Source: Daphnia carinata (taxonomy: Eukaryota; Arthropoda; Branchiopoda; Diplostraca; Daphniidae). Taken from it: a stretch of 64,000 bases of DNA. The DNA is taken from positions 1,736,001-1,800,000 of the forward strand of contig NC_081338.1 of assembly GCF_022539665.2 (NCBI RefSeq). Direction: 5' to 3'. The notes beneath the pieces are model-generated. The model worked only from the letters and a program-made list of their open reading frames with translations, was not told the DNA's origin and searched no databases. Positions 28,924 through 40,730 of this stretch are shown here, piece by piece. The position numbers and the translations under genes are program-made. Position 1 is the stretch's first letter. Each line of letters opens with the position of its first letter.

Positions 28924-31900
28924 GGTAGCCGGTGAAATAGGACTGAAACGAAATAAGACTGGAGAAATAGGACTGGAGAAATAGGATTGGAAATTTTCAG
29001 TCCTATTTCTACCAGAGAAATAGGACTGGGAGAAATAGGACTGACTTTTTAAAACTTTTAGGACAGTCCTATTTCTCCATGCCAGCAGTCCTATTTCTCC
29101 TTAGAAATAGTCCTATTTATTTTATTTTGTTCCAGTAGGAACGATATGCCTCCAATCCGATAGGCAACATTATGCGTAAGAGCGTCGGCTTATATCCATT
29201 TCCCTTTGTAAAAAGCCGATGGTGTTAACTCATAACTTAAATGGTTCACCAAACATTTACCTTTTATCCTATTTTAATTTAAATTGCAGGGGACCATTAA
29301 ATATGTTATATCTAATATAGTTCATTTAATAAAATACTACAACGGCCACACCAGAAATATTTATTAAATTTTTCTTACTTTTTAGTGCATAAATAACTTT
29401 TCCAGTTGCACTCATGTTGTACTTGCTCATACAACTATCAGCAACGATTAACAAGCAAGTCTTACCATATCGGTAGCGCTCTAACATGTGACACGGGTAG
29501 GCTTGTGTTCGATTCTCCGTGGCTACATTTCTTCTGCGGTTTTTAATAACATTTGCGGTTAAGTTTACTATGAATAGTAGAAGAATGTTAATGAATCTTC
29601 GCCTGTATGAAAGCTAGTTCCTCACCAGGAGCAAGAAGAACTGTTGAGATACAAGAGAATGGATGAGAGAGGAGATGGTAGATAACGGTAGATGGGCGAA
29701 AAATAAATTGTTTGTAATTTAACATTTTAACAATTCCTCAACTTCTTTACCAAGAAGAGGATTCTACCACCGAAGTGGATGGCCGAGCATGACATAGCAT
29801 TACTCATCAAGTGACGTATGCCAAAGGATTAAGTTAATATTTATATTGACTTTGAAATAAAATTGATGAAGAAGATTTATGGGTGCTAAAGCCGAGGAAG
29901 TTGAAGATTGTTTCCGGCGGCGAATAGAAAGAAGAGATTTGCAGAAGTAAAAGATCATCGGCTTTAGCAGATTAAAACTTATGGGTGCTTAAAACGAAGA
30001 GGTCGAAGATTTTTGCCGGCGGCGAATCGAAAGCAAAGATTTAGGAAGGTCAGAGATCTTCGGATTCAGCAGCTTAAGACTTATGGTTGCACCACATTTA
30101 ATGACTACTCCATACGACCTTGTATCCCGGAAGCTGATGACGCTTGCCTGCGGCGAATTGAAAGAAAAGCTTTACGTAAATCCAGGTAATCTTCACTCAC
30201 CGCAACAGCAAGAAGTGCTTCCTTCCTATTTGCCGAGAGGTGTAATTTCGTTTGGCTCCTCCCCTTTTTGGCAGACTATATATATGGATACAATAATACC
30301 AACAACTTTAATAGTTCGTCTTAGACTTCGATCTAGCACTTACCATTACCATGTCTTCAGCTCGCTTTCAATGTTCGGGATGCAAATCCAGTGTAATCGG
30401 CCGGAAGCAATTCTGCGTTTGCCTAGGCTGCCATGTTCCTGTCCATCGTCTTTGTCGGTTCCTCATACGATGATTGCTAACAAAAACATTTAGTTAATAA
30501 AATACCAAGACATGTTGCGATAAAGAAGAAATATATACCTCCATTGTCGATTCCATGTGTTCTAGTGGTGTTGCCTCTCTTCTTCCATCGCTTGCATATG
30601 AACGGATGTTGGGATTGCAGCTTCTGGCGATCTGGTCTGGTAGCTGAGGTTGCCCTGCGTCTTCGTCGTGGTGGTGGAACTGGAGGAGTGGTGACCTAAG
30701 AAGAGGAGACAACATGAAAAGAAAAGGAGACACAACAAGACTCATCAATGGTGACATTGTCAACGGAGAAAGTGGGGAGGGTGGAGAAGACGGAGTTGCT
30801 GGACGACGCGGAGAATTAGTCTGAGGAGATGTGCGAGGAGTTGATCGCTGTCGTGGTGATGAGAGACGACGTGGAGAAGCTAGAACTAGAGGCTTTTTCT
30901 TGCCTACGTCGGAAGGGTCGAAAATGCTCCTTGGCTTCAGCAATCTCTTAGGACGACCACCTTCAGAACCAGCAACAGCAACAACAGCTACATCGCCTTT
31001 TGATCCCCCAGCTACTGCACCATCAACATCCGCTACATCTTCCGTGGAACCTAGGACTGCACTACCACTAGAACACATGGTGCACCGATAAAAGTTGCTG
31101 AACTCCTTCCATGAAGGCGAAACACCCTTATGGAAGGTAACACCACAACAAAGACGATGGACAGGAACATGGCAGCCTAGGCAAACGCAGAATTGCTTCC
31201 GGCCGATTACACTGGATTTGCATCCCGAACATTGAAAGCGAGCTGAAGACATGGTAATGGTAAGTGCTAGATCGAAGTCTAAGACGAACTATTAAAGTTG
31301 TTGGTATTATTGTATCCATATATATAGTCTGCCAAAAAGGGGAGGAGCCAAACGAAATTACACCTCTCGGCAAATAGGAAGGAAGCACTTCATGCTGTTG
31401 CGGTGAGTGAAGATTACCTGGATTTACGTAAAGCTTTTCTTTCAATTCGCCGCAGGTAAGCGTCATCAGCTTCCGGGATACAAGGTCGTATGGAGTAGTC
31501 ATTAAATGTGGTGCAACCATAAGTCTTAAGCTGCTGAATCCGAAGATCTCTGACCTTCCTAAATCTTTGCTTTCGATTCGCCGCCGGCAAAAATCTTCGA
31601 CCTCTTCGTCTTAAGCACCCATAAGTTTTAATCTGCTAAAGCCGATGATCTTTTACTTCTGCAAATCTCTTCTTTCTATTCGCCGCCGGCAACAATCTTC
31701 AACTTCCTCGGCTTTAGCACCCATAAATCTTCTTCATCAATTTTATTTCAAAGTCAATATCAATATTAACTTAATCCTTTGGCATACGTCACTTGATGAG
31801 TAATGCTATGTCATGCTCGGCCATCCACTTCGGTGGTAGAATCCTCTTCTTGGTAAAGAAGTTGAGGAATTGTTAAAATGTTAAATTACAAACAATTTAT

Positions 31901-32595
31901 TTTTCGCCCATCTACCGTTATCTACCATCTCCTCTCTCATCCATTCTCTTGTATCTCAACAGTTCTTCTTGCTCCTGGTGAGGAACTAGCTTTCATACAG
32001 GCGAAGATTCATTAACATTCTTCTACTATTCATAGTAAACTTAACCGCAAATGTTATTAAAAACCTAAGAAGAAATGTAGCCACGGAGAATCGAACACAA
32101 GCCTACCCGTGTCACAGGTTAGAGCGCTACCGATATGGTAATACTTGCTTGTTAATCGTTGCTGATAGTTGTATGAGCAAGTACAACATGAGTGCAACTG
32201 GAAAAGTTATTTATGCACTAAAAAGTAAGAAAAATTTAATAAATATTTCTGGTGTGGCCGTTGTAGTATTTTATTAAATGAACTATATTAGATATAACAT
32301 ATTTAATGGTCCCCTGCAATTTAAATTAAAATAGGATAAAAGGTAAATGTTTGGTGAACCATTTAAGTTATCAGTTAACACCATCGGCGTTTTACAAAGG
32401 GAAATGGATATAAGCCGACGCTCTTACGCATAATGTTGCCTATCGGATTGGAGGCATATCGTTCCTACTGGAACAAAATAAAATAAATAGGACTATTTCT
32501 AAGGAGAAATAGGATTGCTGGCATGGAGAAATAGGACTGTCCTAAAAGTTTTAAAAAGCCAGTCCTATTTCTCCAGTCCTATTTCACCGCCAATC
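28924..32595. mobile_element. Long-terminal-inverted-repeat transposon, unclassified
   Basis: Left arm 28924-30455 and right arm 31148-32595 are inverted copies about 1.5 kb long. A perfect 8-bp TSD, GAAAATGC, lies at 28916-28923 and 32596-32603. Termini read GGTAGCCGGTG and, inverted, GATTGGCGGTG, followed by several GAAATAGGACTG subrepeats. Both arms contain a TATA box and the first 35 codons of the zinc-finger gene reading inwards, and a tRNA-like stretch with a B box (29470-29530 and its mirror). The unique centre is 692 bp. No transposase motif is visible. A short relative with the same ends is at 56983-57834. Confidence 0.85.
30494..31252 (-). CDS. Zinc-finger protein encoded by the long-inverted-repeat element (252 aa)
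   Basis: ATG 31252 lies in the right arm, 65 bases after a TATATATA box (31317-31325). Residues 8-60 hold a Cys/His array (CSGC, CVCLGC, H-x2-C, CTMC) like a PHD or RING-type double zinc finger. Residues 85-180 are Arg/Ser/Pro rich with many SP and RRP motifs, and the C terminus is mixed. The first 35 codons are within the repeat, so the left arm carries an identical start at 30351 (+) that hits a stop after diverging at 30456. Function unknown: it could be an element DNA-binding protein or a captured host exon. Confidence 0.65.
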   Translation of the reverse strand: MSSARFQCSGCKSSVIGRKQFCVCLGCHVPVHRLCCGVTFHKGVSPSWKEFSNFYRCTMCSSGSAVLGSTEDVADVDGAVAGGSKGDVAVVAVAGSEGGRPKRLLKPRSIFDPSDVGKKKPLVLASPRRLSSPRQRSTPRTSPQTNSPRRPATPSSPPSPLSPLTMSPLMSLVVSPFLFMLSPLLRSPLLQFHHHDEDAGQPQLPDQIARSCNPNIRSYASDGRREATPLEHMESTMEVYISSLSQHVLVFY

Positions 32596-32603
32596 GAAAA
32601 TGC

Positions 32604-32776
32604 ATCTAATCGGTAATTGCAATATTTAAGTTTTTCACATAAGGCCCCATGACGCTAATTTGGGACAGCAGACTACATACAAATGATATGTTATGCTTTT
32701 CAAAAATGTTTTGTTAACCATGGCATAGTTCTAAGACGTTCGCTTGCAACCATGAAGGTCTATGGTTCTATACTGT
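32604..32776 (+). repeat. tRNA-like tandem repeat, copy 3 (cut by gypsy-C)
   Basis: Landmark at about 32648, A box TGGCATAGTTC near 32720 and a B box near 32763 (GGTTCTATACTG). The monomer is interrupted right after the B box by the gypsy-C LTR at 32777 and resumes at 37972. Confidence 0.75.
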
Positions 32777-32956
32777 TGGAATGACGTGAGAACGGTGGGT
32801 ACGGAATACGTCTGTATTTTGATCTCGGTCGAAACGCATTATGGGAGACTGAACCACACTGGTCAAGAGTTGGAACGCTACTGACCCTCTTGGGGGGGTG
32901 CTGCCAACTCTTGCCTGGGGAGGGGAATTGCCATAAGCACATTTGAGGTCATTCCA
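32777..32956 (-). repeat. gypsy-C 3' LTR (180 bp)
   Basis: About 95% identical to the right copy. The length difference is largely a poly-G and spacer change (seven versus nine Gs followed by AAG). Confidence 0.9.
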
Positions 32957-33171
32957 CGTCCCTTTCTTTTGAAATTTCGAAGTGAACAATGAAATGAGAG
33001 CTTAGGGATTTACAACAATCAGTATTATTTAGACCATGAATGTGCCGGATATAAGGTCGATGGCTTCTTGCGTCGGCTAGAACGTCTTGGCGGGACTGCT
33101 TCTTCCACCTGGTTCCAAGAGATCCTCGTATTTGGGACCGGGGCCATCATTGGGTCATTTGTTCTCATGGA

Positions 33172-36100
33172 TTATGGTGGTCCTATTGCCGGTGGGGTCG
33201 CTGTCGATGATGTTTTTGCTGACGGCATCACTGGAATCTGACGACGAAGGAAGCGTCGGTTTCGCCGGAATACGCACCCTGCTGGAGTTTTGATTAGGTA
33301 ATCGCGGTTTGGGCCTGTCTCGACGATTACTCCTGGTGTAGCCCAGTGTTTGGTTAGGGGATGCTGGATCAGGACCCGATTCCCGACTTGTAACGGTGGT
33401 AGAGGGTGCGCTCGGTGGTTGAAATGTTCTGTTCTCAGGTCACCTGTCCGACGTGCCTTCTTTTCCAGCACTTCTGCTTCTTTTTGCCATTCGGGGGCGA
33501 ACGACCGGCGGTGGGCCGGAAGGCAATCGCGGATGGGACGCTGAAACACCATTTGGGCTGGTGACTGTGCGCCACAGCGTGGAGCATTGCGGAACAGGAG
33601 AATGGAGTTTCCAAATTTATTCGCGTCGAACGCACCGGCTGTCCAATACCCGGCGATGAGCTTTTTCATCGCCCTAATGCCAGCTTCTGCGAGCCCGTTG
33701 GACTGAGGATAGTGGCGTGACGAGGTACCTGATGATACTCCCCACTCCTCCAGGAACTTCTTGAACTCAGCTGCGGCGAATTGGAGACCGTTGTTCGACC
33801 AAAACTTTAGCGGCACGCCGACATTGATAAAAAATTCACGCACTGCATGGATCACGCTCTTGGCCGATGTCTTGCAATCAGGAAATGTCACGACCTGGGG
33901 CCAGCCGCTGTACTGGTCTATTAGGACTAAAAAATGTCAGCCGTTGAAACTTCCTAAGTCGCCGTGGATTTGCTCAAACGGTCGGGAAGCTGGCTCGTGT
34001 TGACGCAGTGGTTCCGGAGAATGCGACGGTTGGTGCTTTGTACATTCTTCGCAAGAACGTGCCATGTTGATGATTTATGCATCCATGTTCGGCCAAAACA
34101 CGGCTTGCCTTGCCCGCTGTCGTAGCTTCGTCGCTCCTTGGTGCATTTTGACAAGGTCTCGTAGGACGTCGCCTTGTAGCGCTTTTGGGATGACGACGCG
34201 CGCTCCGACAACTATCATGCCGTCCATTTCGTCGATCGCCAGTTGGTCTCGGACACGCCAAAAAGGGCGAAGGGCTGGTGGAAGATTGCATTTCTCATTT
34301 GGGAATCCTTGGCTGATGACTTCCCGCAGCTCCTGCATCACCGGGTCTAGACTGGCAGCTAGTTTCACTTTCTCGAGCACCGGATCCAGCACCTTCGGGT
34401 CGGATCCTTCGATCGCGCATAGGAGGGCTAGTCGTGGGGAGGCGAAGCTTTGCCCTTCGGCCAACTCATCGTCTGGCATGGCTACGCCGATCGGTGCTCT
34501 ACTAAGGGCATCCGCGTCTTGATTTTGTTTCCCTGGTATCCATTTTGCTGTAAATGCGTATCGCTGCATTTTAAGGCGTAGGCGGAGTAGCCTCTGGTTG
34601 TCTAGCTTATCCAATGCGTAGTTGTTAAGGATCGGAATAAGGGGCTTATGATCAGAGATCAGATCAAACGTGGGCAGCCCCTCGAGGAATTGACGACACT
34701 TGTGCATTGCCCATGCTGCCGCTAAGCACTCTAGCTCGATCATGGCGTATCGCGACTCCGCCGATGATAGGAAGCGGGATCCTGCCTGGACCACTTTCCA
34801 TGCTCCGTCTGCGGCTCTTTGCTTCAGGAGGAATCCAGGCCATATAGGCGAGAAGCATTAACGTGAAGTGCGGTGGATAACGCTGGGTCATAATATGCCA
34901 GGCCGTGGGAGGCTGAGAGCGCTAATCGTGCCCTTTTAAATGCCTCGTCGTGCGTTGACGTCCATTCAAAGGTAAACCCTTTCTTCAGAAGCGGCGACAA
35001 AGGTACTAGTGCACTTGCGATCTCATCCGAGAAATTTCCGAGCTGTTGGCATAGGCCGAAGAATGACCTGAGGTCTGTAAGGTTAAGTGGCGTTGGGAAC
35101 TCTGTCACAGCTCGCAGCAGGTCCGGATCTGGGCGGAAACCCTCTGAATCAACGATGAACCCACCAAACTTTACCGATGGTTCCGCATACACCAATTTCC
35201 GAGCATTGGGTGCCACGTTATGTTGACTGGCGCACTAACTCGACGTGTTCGTCGTATGTCGCGGAGAAGACGATCACGTCTTCAATGACACGTCTCCTTG
35301 CTTAGATGTCGTCGAAGACATCCGCTACCCGCCGGCTGTAATCATCACCGGCGTGCGTGATGCCGAATGGAAGCCTTAGATACCGATATCGGCCAAAAGG
35401 CGTTGAGAAAACAGTAAGATCTGATGACTCTTCGTTCAGCGGAACTTGATGATACCCTTTGAGGGCGTCCCCCACGGTGAAAAACCGCATGCCCTTTGGT
35501 ATGGTGCGAACTGCTTGAAACGGCGTTGCCGTCTCGAATCGGGGACGAATGATGCATTCGTTGAGTTTTTTTAAATCGACGCAGATCATAGTTCCGCCGT
35601 CTTTCTTAGCTACCAGCACGATAGGGTGGACCCAGGCGGTAGGAGCCGTCACCTTTTCTATTATACCCTGTTCTTCCAAAGCGTCCAGCTCTTCACGAAA
35701 CTTCGGCATTAACGGCACAGCCACGGGACGCGATCCTCTCATGGCCACTGGCTGAGCACCATTCTTGAGCTCGAAATGGCACGGGGGTCCGACCATAGGA
35801 CGGCATTGACCATCAAATATGTTTGGGAATTCGCCACAAGATTGCGTAGATCCGTAGCTCTTTGTTCTTTTGACGGGTTTGGGCTTAGAGTGGCCAACCT
35901 ACGAGCGATTGGTAGTACTCGAGCTGAAACATTTGGGAATAACTGGGCTATCTTCATGGATGGCTCGGACGGACCACCCGTCGGCAAAATTTGATTACTG
36001 GGTATCTTGGTCTTTCTTGTAGTTTCAGTGTCAACATGATATACCCGGGCGTGTGGGTAGCCGGCAGGCAACATGCCTAATTTTCTTTGTGTGGCCAACG

Positions 36101-36390
36101 AGAGCACTGCCTGTTTCAAGTCTTGTAGGACATGGATCGTGGTTTCGATTGGCCGGTTTTTGTGGCCGTCAGCTTGCCAGTCTAACGAGGCGAGGAATGT
36201 CCCGTCGTTGACGATCAGCGACCCTACGGCCGTCTCTGGGGATGCTGCCGGACGAAGAGCTACGTTTTGGAATAGCTTTTGAAACGTCTCCCGTGGTATG
36301 GCGTCCAATTCAGCCCCTGTGTCTGGGAGGAAATATACTTGTACGGCAGTTGGTGCCCCGGCCCGGTTGGCGAGTGCAAATAGATTGTCT
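33172..36390 (-). pseudogene. pol: gypsy-C pol, broken in several frames
   Basis: Protease (LPDTGAE near 36325) and the RT start share one frame to about 35739. RT continues 35796-35302, then 35216-34824; RNase H and the linker are in 34794-34075; the integrase core is in 33891-33172. The RT active-site position reads VIED near 35255 instead of YxDD, and the integrase core reads SNNG where SDNG or SDRG is usual. At least three frame changes are present. The catalytic replacements and shifts make this copy unlikely to encode active enzymes. Confidence 0.8.
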
Positions 36391-37246
36391 TAACACCTCT
36401 CAAGTTTGATTTGCTTTTAGCTTGACAGACCGAGGCGTAGTGGCCGGTGCGACCGCAATTATTGCATTCCTTTCCTGTTGCCGGGCATTCTGATTTTCGG
36501 TGCCGCGACTGACTCCCACAATTCCAGCAGTCGTCCGGGGATTTAGTGTCGCCTGGCTTATCATCTGTACCAGGGGTTTTCCTCTTTGTGCTCGGTGTAT
36601 TTTGTGGCCTGCCTTTTTCCTTCTTATATGACGACTTCGCTGTCTGCTGTATCGACAGGGTTTCACCGCTCTTAAGTGTTGTTGATTTCTTGGTCGCTGC
36701 CTCAGATGTCCGTAGAATGACGAGGGCATCGTCGAGAGATAATGTAGGGCCCTTTTCCAACAGCTTTCTCCTGTCGTCGTCGCTGTGGACGCCGAAAACC
36801 ACTTGACCCAGGATGCGGGTAGGTTCACAGTTGGCACAACAATCTTTTCCGAACTCACATTTGCTAGATAGTGATCGAAGATCGCATAGCCAATCGTCGA
36901 TTGCCTCGTTCTCTCGCTGGATTCGGGAGGAGAACTGTTGTCCCCATACGTGTCGATTTCTTTCGGCATTGCATCGCTCCTCTAATTTTTGAATTATGGT
37001 ATCAGGTTTCTGCAAGTCTGCTGACGACATGCCAGAGGAAAGAATCGCTGCCAGTGTTGGTTTGGACAATGCCGATTTCAGGATGTTGGCCTTGTATCTG
37101 GGTCTATCGTCCGCCTCTAGGGCGGAGTCGATGGTGGACAACTCGATGTAAATGTCCCATTGCGCTTTCCACAAATCGAAGCAATCTTTGTATTCGTCTA
37201 GGTCGAACGCCGGTGGTGTGCCGTATGGCCTGAACGGGCGCGCCAT
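36260..37246 (-). CDS. gag: gypsy-C gag
   Basis: Start at ATG 37246. It has a retrotransposon gag core of about 200 residues, then two zinc knuckles: CWNCGSQSRHRKSEC (one residue longer than canonical) and CNNCGRTGHYASVC. The last about 40 codons overlap the protease frame, which opens at about 36390, so gag ends by a programmed or mutational frame change. It is the best preserved part of the element. Confidence 0.8.
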   Translation of the reverse strand: MARPFRPYGTPPAFDLDEYKDCFDLWKAQWDIYIELSTIDSALEADDRPRYKANILKSALSKPTLAAILSSGMSSADLQKPDTIIQKLEERCNAERNRHVWGQQFSSRIQRENEAIDDWLCDLRSLSSKCEFGKDCCANCEPTRILGQVVFGVHSDDDRRKLLEKGPTLSLDDALVILRTSEAATKKSTTLKSGETLSIQQTAKSSYKKEKGRPQNTPSTKRKTPGTDDKPGDTKSPDDCWNCGSQSRHRKSECPATGKECNNCGRTGHYASVCQAKSKSNLRGVKTIYLHSPTGPGHQLPYKYISSQTQGLNWTPYHGRRFKSYSKT

Positions 37247-37784
37247 CTTGTTGCTGGTTATGGGTTATAGCTACCCAATACGACACTCTTCCTCGAAAGA
37301 CGAGAAAAGAGGAAGAGAAAAAAAAACACAACCAAAAACAAACGGATGGGTTGGTCACTCGTACGTCGGTCTTAGCTCTTGCCTGCAGCAGCCTTACAGC
37401 TACTTGTCGCGCTATTCTCGCCTCAGGGCTCTCGTGCGTCTGGAGTGAGCAATTTTCGATGGACGCCCCCCTTTTTTATTTTTTATTTTTTTATTTTTTT
37501 TTTTTTTTTTTTTTTTTTTTTGACTGGATCAAAGAACTTATTCGCAATCGATCACTGAAACCGACGCTTGAATCGGGATTAGTTTTGGAATCACGGCCCC
37601 AGTGATGGCTAAATGTGTTCGATCTTTTGTTGTTGCTACGCAGCTTTTGAGTCGATGACCGCGTGGTCAGCCAGCTCCGCAGATGCTGCCTGTACACTGT
37701 ATTCACGTCGTCGACTACTGCGGCACCACACAAACTTAGCACGAATAAGAACGACTCGTAAGTTCGTTATCTACAACTGCGCCA

Positions 37785-37971
37785 TGGAATGACGTGAGAA
37801 CGGTGGGTACGGAACACGTCTGTATTTTGATCTCGGTCGAAACGCAACATGGGAGACTGAACAACACTGGTCAAGAGTTGGAACGCTACTGACCCTCTTG
37901 GGGGGGGGGAAGGTGCTGCCAACTCTTGCCTGGGGAGGGGAATTGCCATATGCACATTTGAGGTCATTCCA
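37785..37971 (-). repeat. gypsy-C 5' LTR (187 bp)
   Basis: Direct repeat of 32777-32956 with the same TGGAATGA and TCATTCCA termini. It lies directly upstream of the primer-binding-like site on the minus strand. Confidence 0.9.
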
Positions 37972-39271
37972 GCTGTCACCACACTATTTTTGAGTTTCGT
38001 TTTCCTCATTTCCTCATTTTTCCCTTTTTGTGAGATGTTTTGAAATCACTAAAGATAACCTTTACACGAACACAATATCAATATATTACGCGAAATAGAT
38101 TCTTTGAAGTTTTCTCTACATGGCTGTCGAATATTTCATGAGGCCCCATGACGTTAATTTGGGACAGCAGACTACATACAAAGACATATTATGCTTTTTA
38201 ACATTATATTGTTAACAATGGCGTAGTCGTAAGGCATTCGAATGCTAAACTGAAGGGCAATGGTTCTATACTGTCAGCACACTTTTTATAAGTTTCGTTT
38301 TCCTCATTTCTCCCTTTTTTGTGAGATATTTTGAAATCAGTAAAAATGACCTTTACACTAACACAATTTCAAAATTTTACGCTCAATAGATTCTTTGAAG
38401 TTTTCTTTACATGGCTGTCGAATATTTTATGAAAATCATGTTATAATATTCATCTAATCGGTGATTGCAAGTCTTATGCTTTTTACATAAGCTCCCGTGA
38501 CGCTAATTTGGGACAGCAGACTACATGCTAAATGAAGTGCTTTGCTTCTCTGTCAGTTTATGTTAACCATGGAATAGCTGTATGACGTTGGGTTGCTGAC
38601 ATAAAGGGTGGTGGATCTATACCGCATTGAAACCAAGTTTAATTTTTCTTATCCTCATTTTTGAAATTTTCCTCTTTGGTGAGATATTTTTGAATTGCTA
38701 AGAACACCTGAAACTAAAGCAATATCAACAATATTGGTACCAATAGATATGTTTAAGTTTTTCTACATGGCTGTTGAATATTTTGTGAAAATCATGTCAC
38801 AATAGTAATGTAATCAGCGATCGCAATTCTTATGTTTTTTACATAAGCTTCCATGACACTAATTTGGGATAGCAGACTACGTACTAAGACACATGTTATG
38901 CTTTTCAAAATGATTTAATTTAGCATGGCATAATCGTACGATGTTGGATTGCTAATCTGAAGTCTGACGGATATATACTCCATGGAAACTACATATAAAT
39001 TTCTTTTTCCTTATTTTTGAATTTTTCGCCATTGGGTGAAATATTTTGAAATCACTAAGAATACCTTATATTAAAGCAATATCATAAATACTGGTATAAA
39101 TGGCTTCGTTTAAGTTTTCTTTATATTTCTGTTAAGGATTTTATGAAAATCATGCGAGAATATTTATCTAATGGCTGTTTGTAATTCTTATGTATTTTCC
39201 ATTAGCTCCCGTGACGCTAATTTGGGACAGCAGACTACATACAGAAAGGCATGTTATGCTTTTGAGCTATT
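37972..39271 (+). repeat. tRNA-like tandem repeats, copies 4-7
   Basis: Landmarks at about 38146, 38495, 38852 and 39209, spaced 349-357 bp. Copy 4 has a perfect A box, TGGCGTAGTCG, near 38219 and a B box GGTTCTATACTG near 38261. Later copies are more diverged but keep the landmark and the T-rich end. The tight head-to-tail spacing shows true tandem organisation. Confidence 0.8.
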
Positions 39272-39752
39272 CAGTGTTATCCAACTTTTTCAAAAAGATC
39301 AGATAAGATGAGATAAGATACGATAATTTGATATCTTTTGGCATCTTTCATCTTCTGATTTTTCCTGCTATCTTTAACGTATCTTATCTGAATTTTTCGA
39401 GATACTGAAAAGATATTAAAAGTCACGTGACCTCATCACGTGACCTTATGACATCAAATAATAATACATAAAAAATCGATGTATTAACCTATTTTACCCA
39501 TCAATACAATACCGATTTAAATTGCAATATCGTAATCAATTAATAATTCTATGTAGAAATCGATAAGAAGTTCGATATATAATCGATTCAAAATTCGATA
39601 TATCAATCGATTTAAATCGATTTATCTTTTTATTATCGGTATTTTTATCTTTATTTCACGACCTTTACGTTAACTTAACTTATCTTAATCTTCCAACTTG
39701 TCAAATTATCGTATCTTATCTAGATAACGAAAAAAAAAGTTGAAAAACACTG
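39272..39752. mobile_element. hAT-type MITE, 481 bp
   Basis: Ends CAGTGTTATCCAACTTTTT and its inverted counterpart AAAAAGTTGAAAAACACTG. Flanking 8-mers GAGCTATT and GAGCTGAT agree at 6 of 8. The interior is AT-rich with GATAAGAT repeats and has no coding capacity. CAG ends with an 8-bp TSD point to a non-autonomous hAT. It interrupts a tRNA-like repeat monomer. Confidence 0.75.
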
Positions 39753-40287
39753 GAGCTGATGTGTGTGATCCATTGGCATAGTCGTAAGACGTTCGATTGT
39801 CAGCCTAAAAGGTTAATGGTTCTATACTGTCAAGTCACTATTTTAAATTTTTTAAATCCCCCTTTCCTCATTTTTCTCTTTTTGGTAAGATATTTAAAAG
39901 TCACTAAAGATACCTTACACCACTTCAATATCAACAATATTAGGATCGATAGATTCGTTTAAGTTTTCTCTATATGGGTATGGAATGCTAAATGTAAAAC
40001 ATGTGAAAATATGCATGTAATTGGTAATTGCAATTTTTATGTTTTTGACATAAGCCCCCATGACGCTAATTTGGGACAGCAGACTACATACAAAAAGACA
40101 TGTTATGCTTTTCAACAGTTTATTGTTAACCACGGCATAGTAGTAAGACGTTCGATTGCCACTCTGAAGGACTATGGTTCTATACTGTCAACACACTACT
40201 TTTAAGTTTCGTTTTCCCCATTTCCTTATTTTTCCTTTTTTTGTGAGATATTTCCAAATCACTAAAGATATCTCACACTACTACAAT
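39753..40287 (+). repeat. tRNA-like tandem repeats, copy 7 remainder and copy 8
   Basis: An A box TGGCATAGTCG near 39774 and a B box near 39818 belong to the interrupted copy. The next landmark is at about 40060, with its own A-box region near 40133 and B box near 40180. Copy 8 is cut at CTACAAT (40281-40287) by the DIRS element and resumes at 44918. Confidence 0.75.
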
Positions 40288-40360
40288 TGTAAATTGATCG
40301 AGAGCGCGAAGCGCTATCGACGATCAATTTTGATTGTATAAGAATAAGAGAGAGAGACCT

Positions 40361-40458
40361 GAACTGTGTCGACCTTGTATTCTACAGCTCTTTTACAGCA
40401 GACAAAAAAAGGTAGTTTAGGAGGGAGGGTTGGCAACCCTTTGGCCTCAGACCTTTTC
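40361..40458. repeat. DIRS left inverted terminal repeat
   Basis: Inverted copy of 44790-44887, essentially identical by eye (starts GAACTGTGTCGACC). Outside it lies an additional end segment (40288-40360) with a GATCGAGAGCGCGAAGCGCT hairpin, unique to this end. Confidence 0.88.
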
Positions 40459-40615
40459 ACTTCATCTGAGTTAGGTGGTCGTCGGAATCCGTCAATACCT
40501 GCCCCTGAACTGTTGGATCCCACTTCGCCGATGATCGAATCTGCGTTTTAAAAGGGTAACAATGATTAGCTTATAAACTCATTAAATAGGAAAGCTGGGT
40601 GGGTGGGTGGATGTT

Positions 40616-40730
40616 ACAGTTCAGGTCTCTCTCTCTCTTATTCTTATACATTCAAAATTGATCGTCGATAGCGCTTCGCGCTCTCGATCAATTTACAATT
40701 GTAGTCGAATGTTCGTTCGACCTGAACTGT
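40616..40730. repeat. DIRS internal complementary region
   Basis: The left half is complementary to the element's left end, and the right half is complementary to its right end (CGAACATTCGACTACAAT side). In DIRS replication this region splints the two ends to make a circle. The 3' end of the tyrosine-recombinase frame runs into it. Confidence 0.9.

Larger units (their letters stand above)
32777..37971 (-). mobile_element. Degenerate Ty3/gypsy retrotransposon C
   Basis: Short direct LTRs (32777-32956 and 37785-37971) start TGGAATGACG and end TCATTCCA. Flanking 5-mers are ACTGT and GCTGT, a near-perfect TSD. On the minus strand a TGGCGCAGTTG primer-binding-like site directly follows the 5' LTR, and a purine tract (AAAAGAAAGGGA) precedes the 3' LTR. 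Internal order is gag, protease, RT, RNase H, integrase, with multiple frame breaks. It sits inside one tRNA-like repeat monomer. Confidence 0.9.

Noticed and set aside
30083..30493. + strand frame in the left arm of the long-inverted-repeat element, and its mirror at 31128-31520
   Set aside because: Both overlap the promoter and start of the zinc-finger gene in another frame and end at the arm boundary; shadows created by the inverted repeat.
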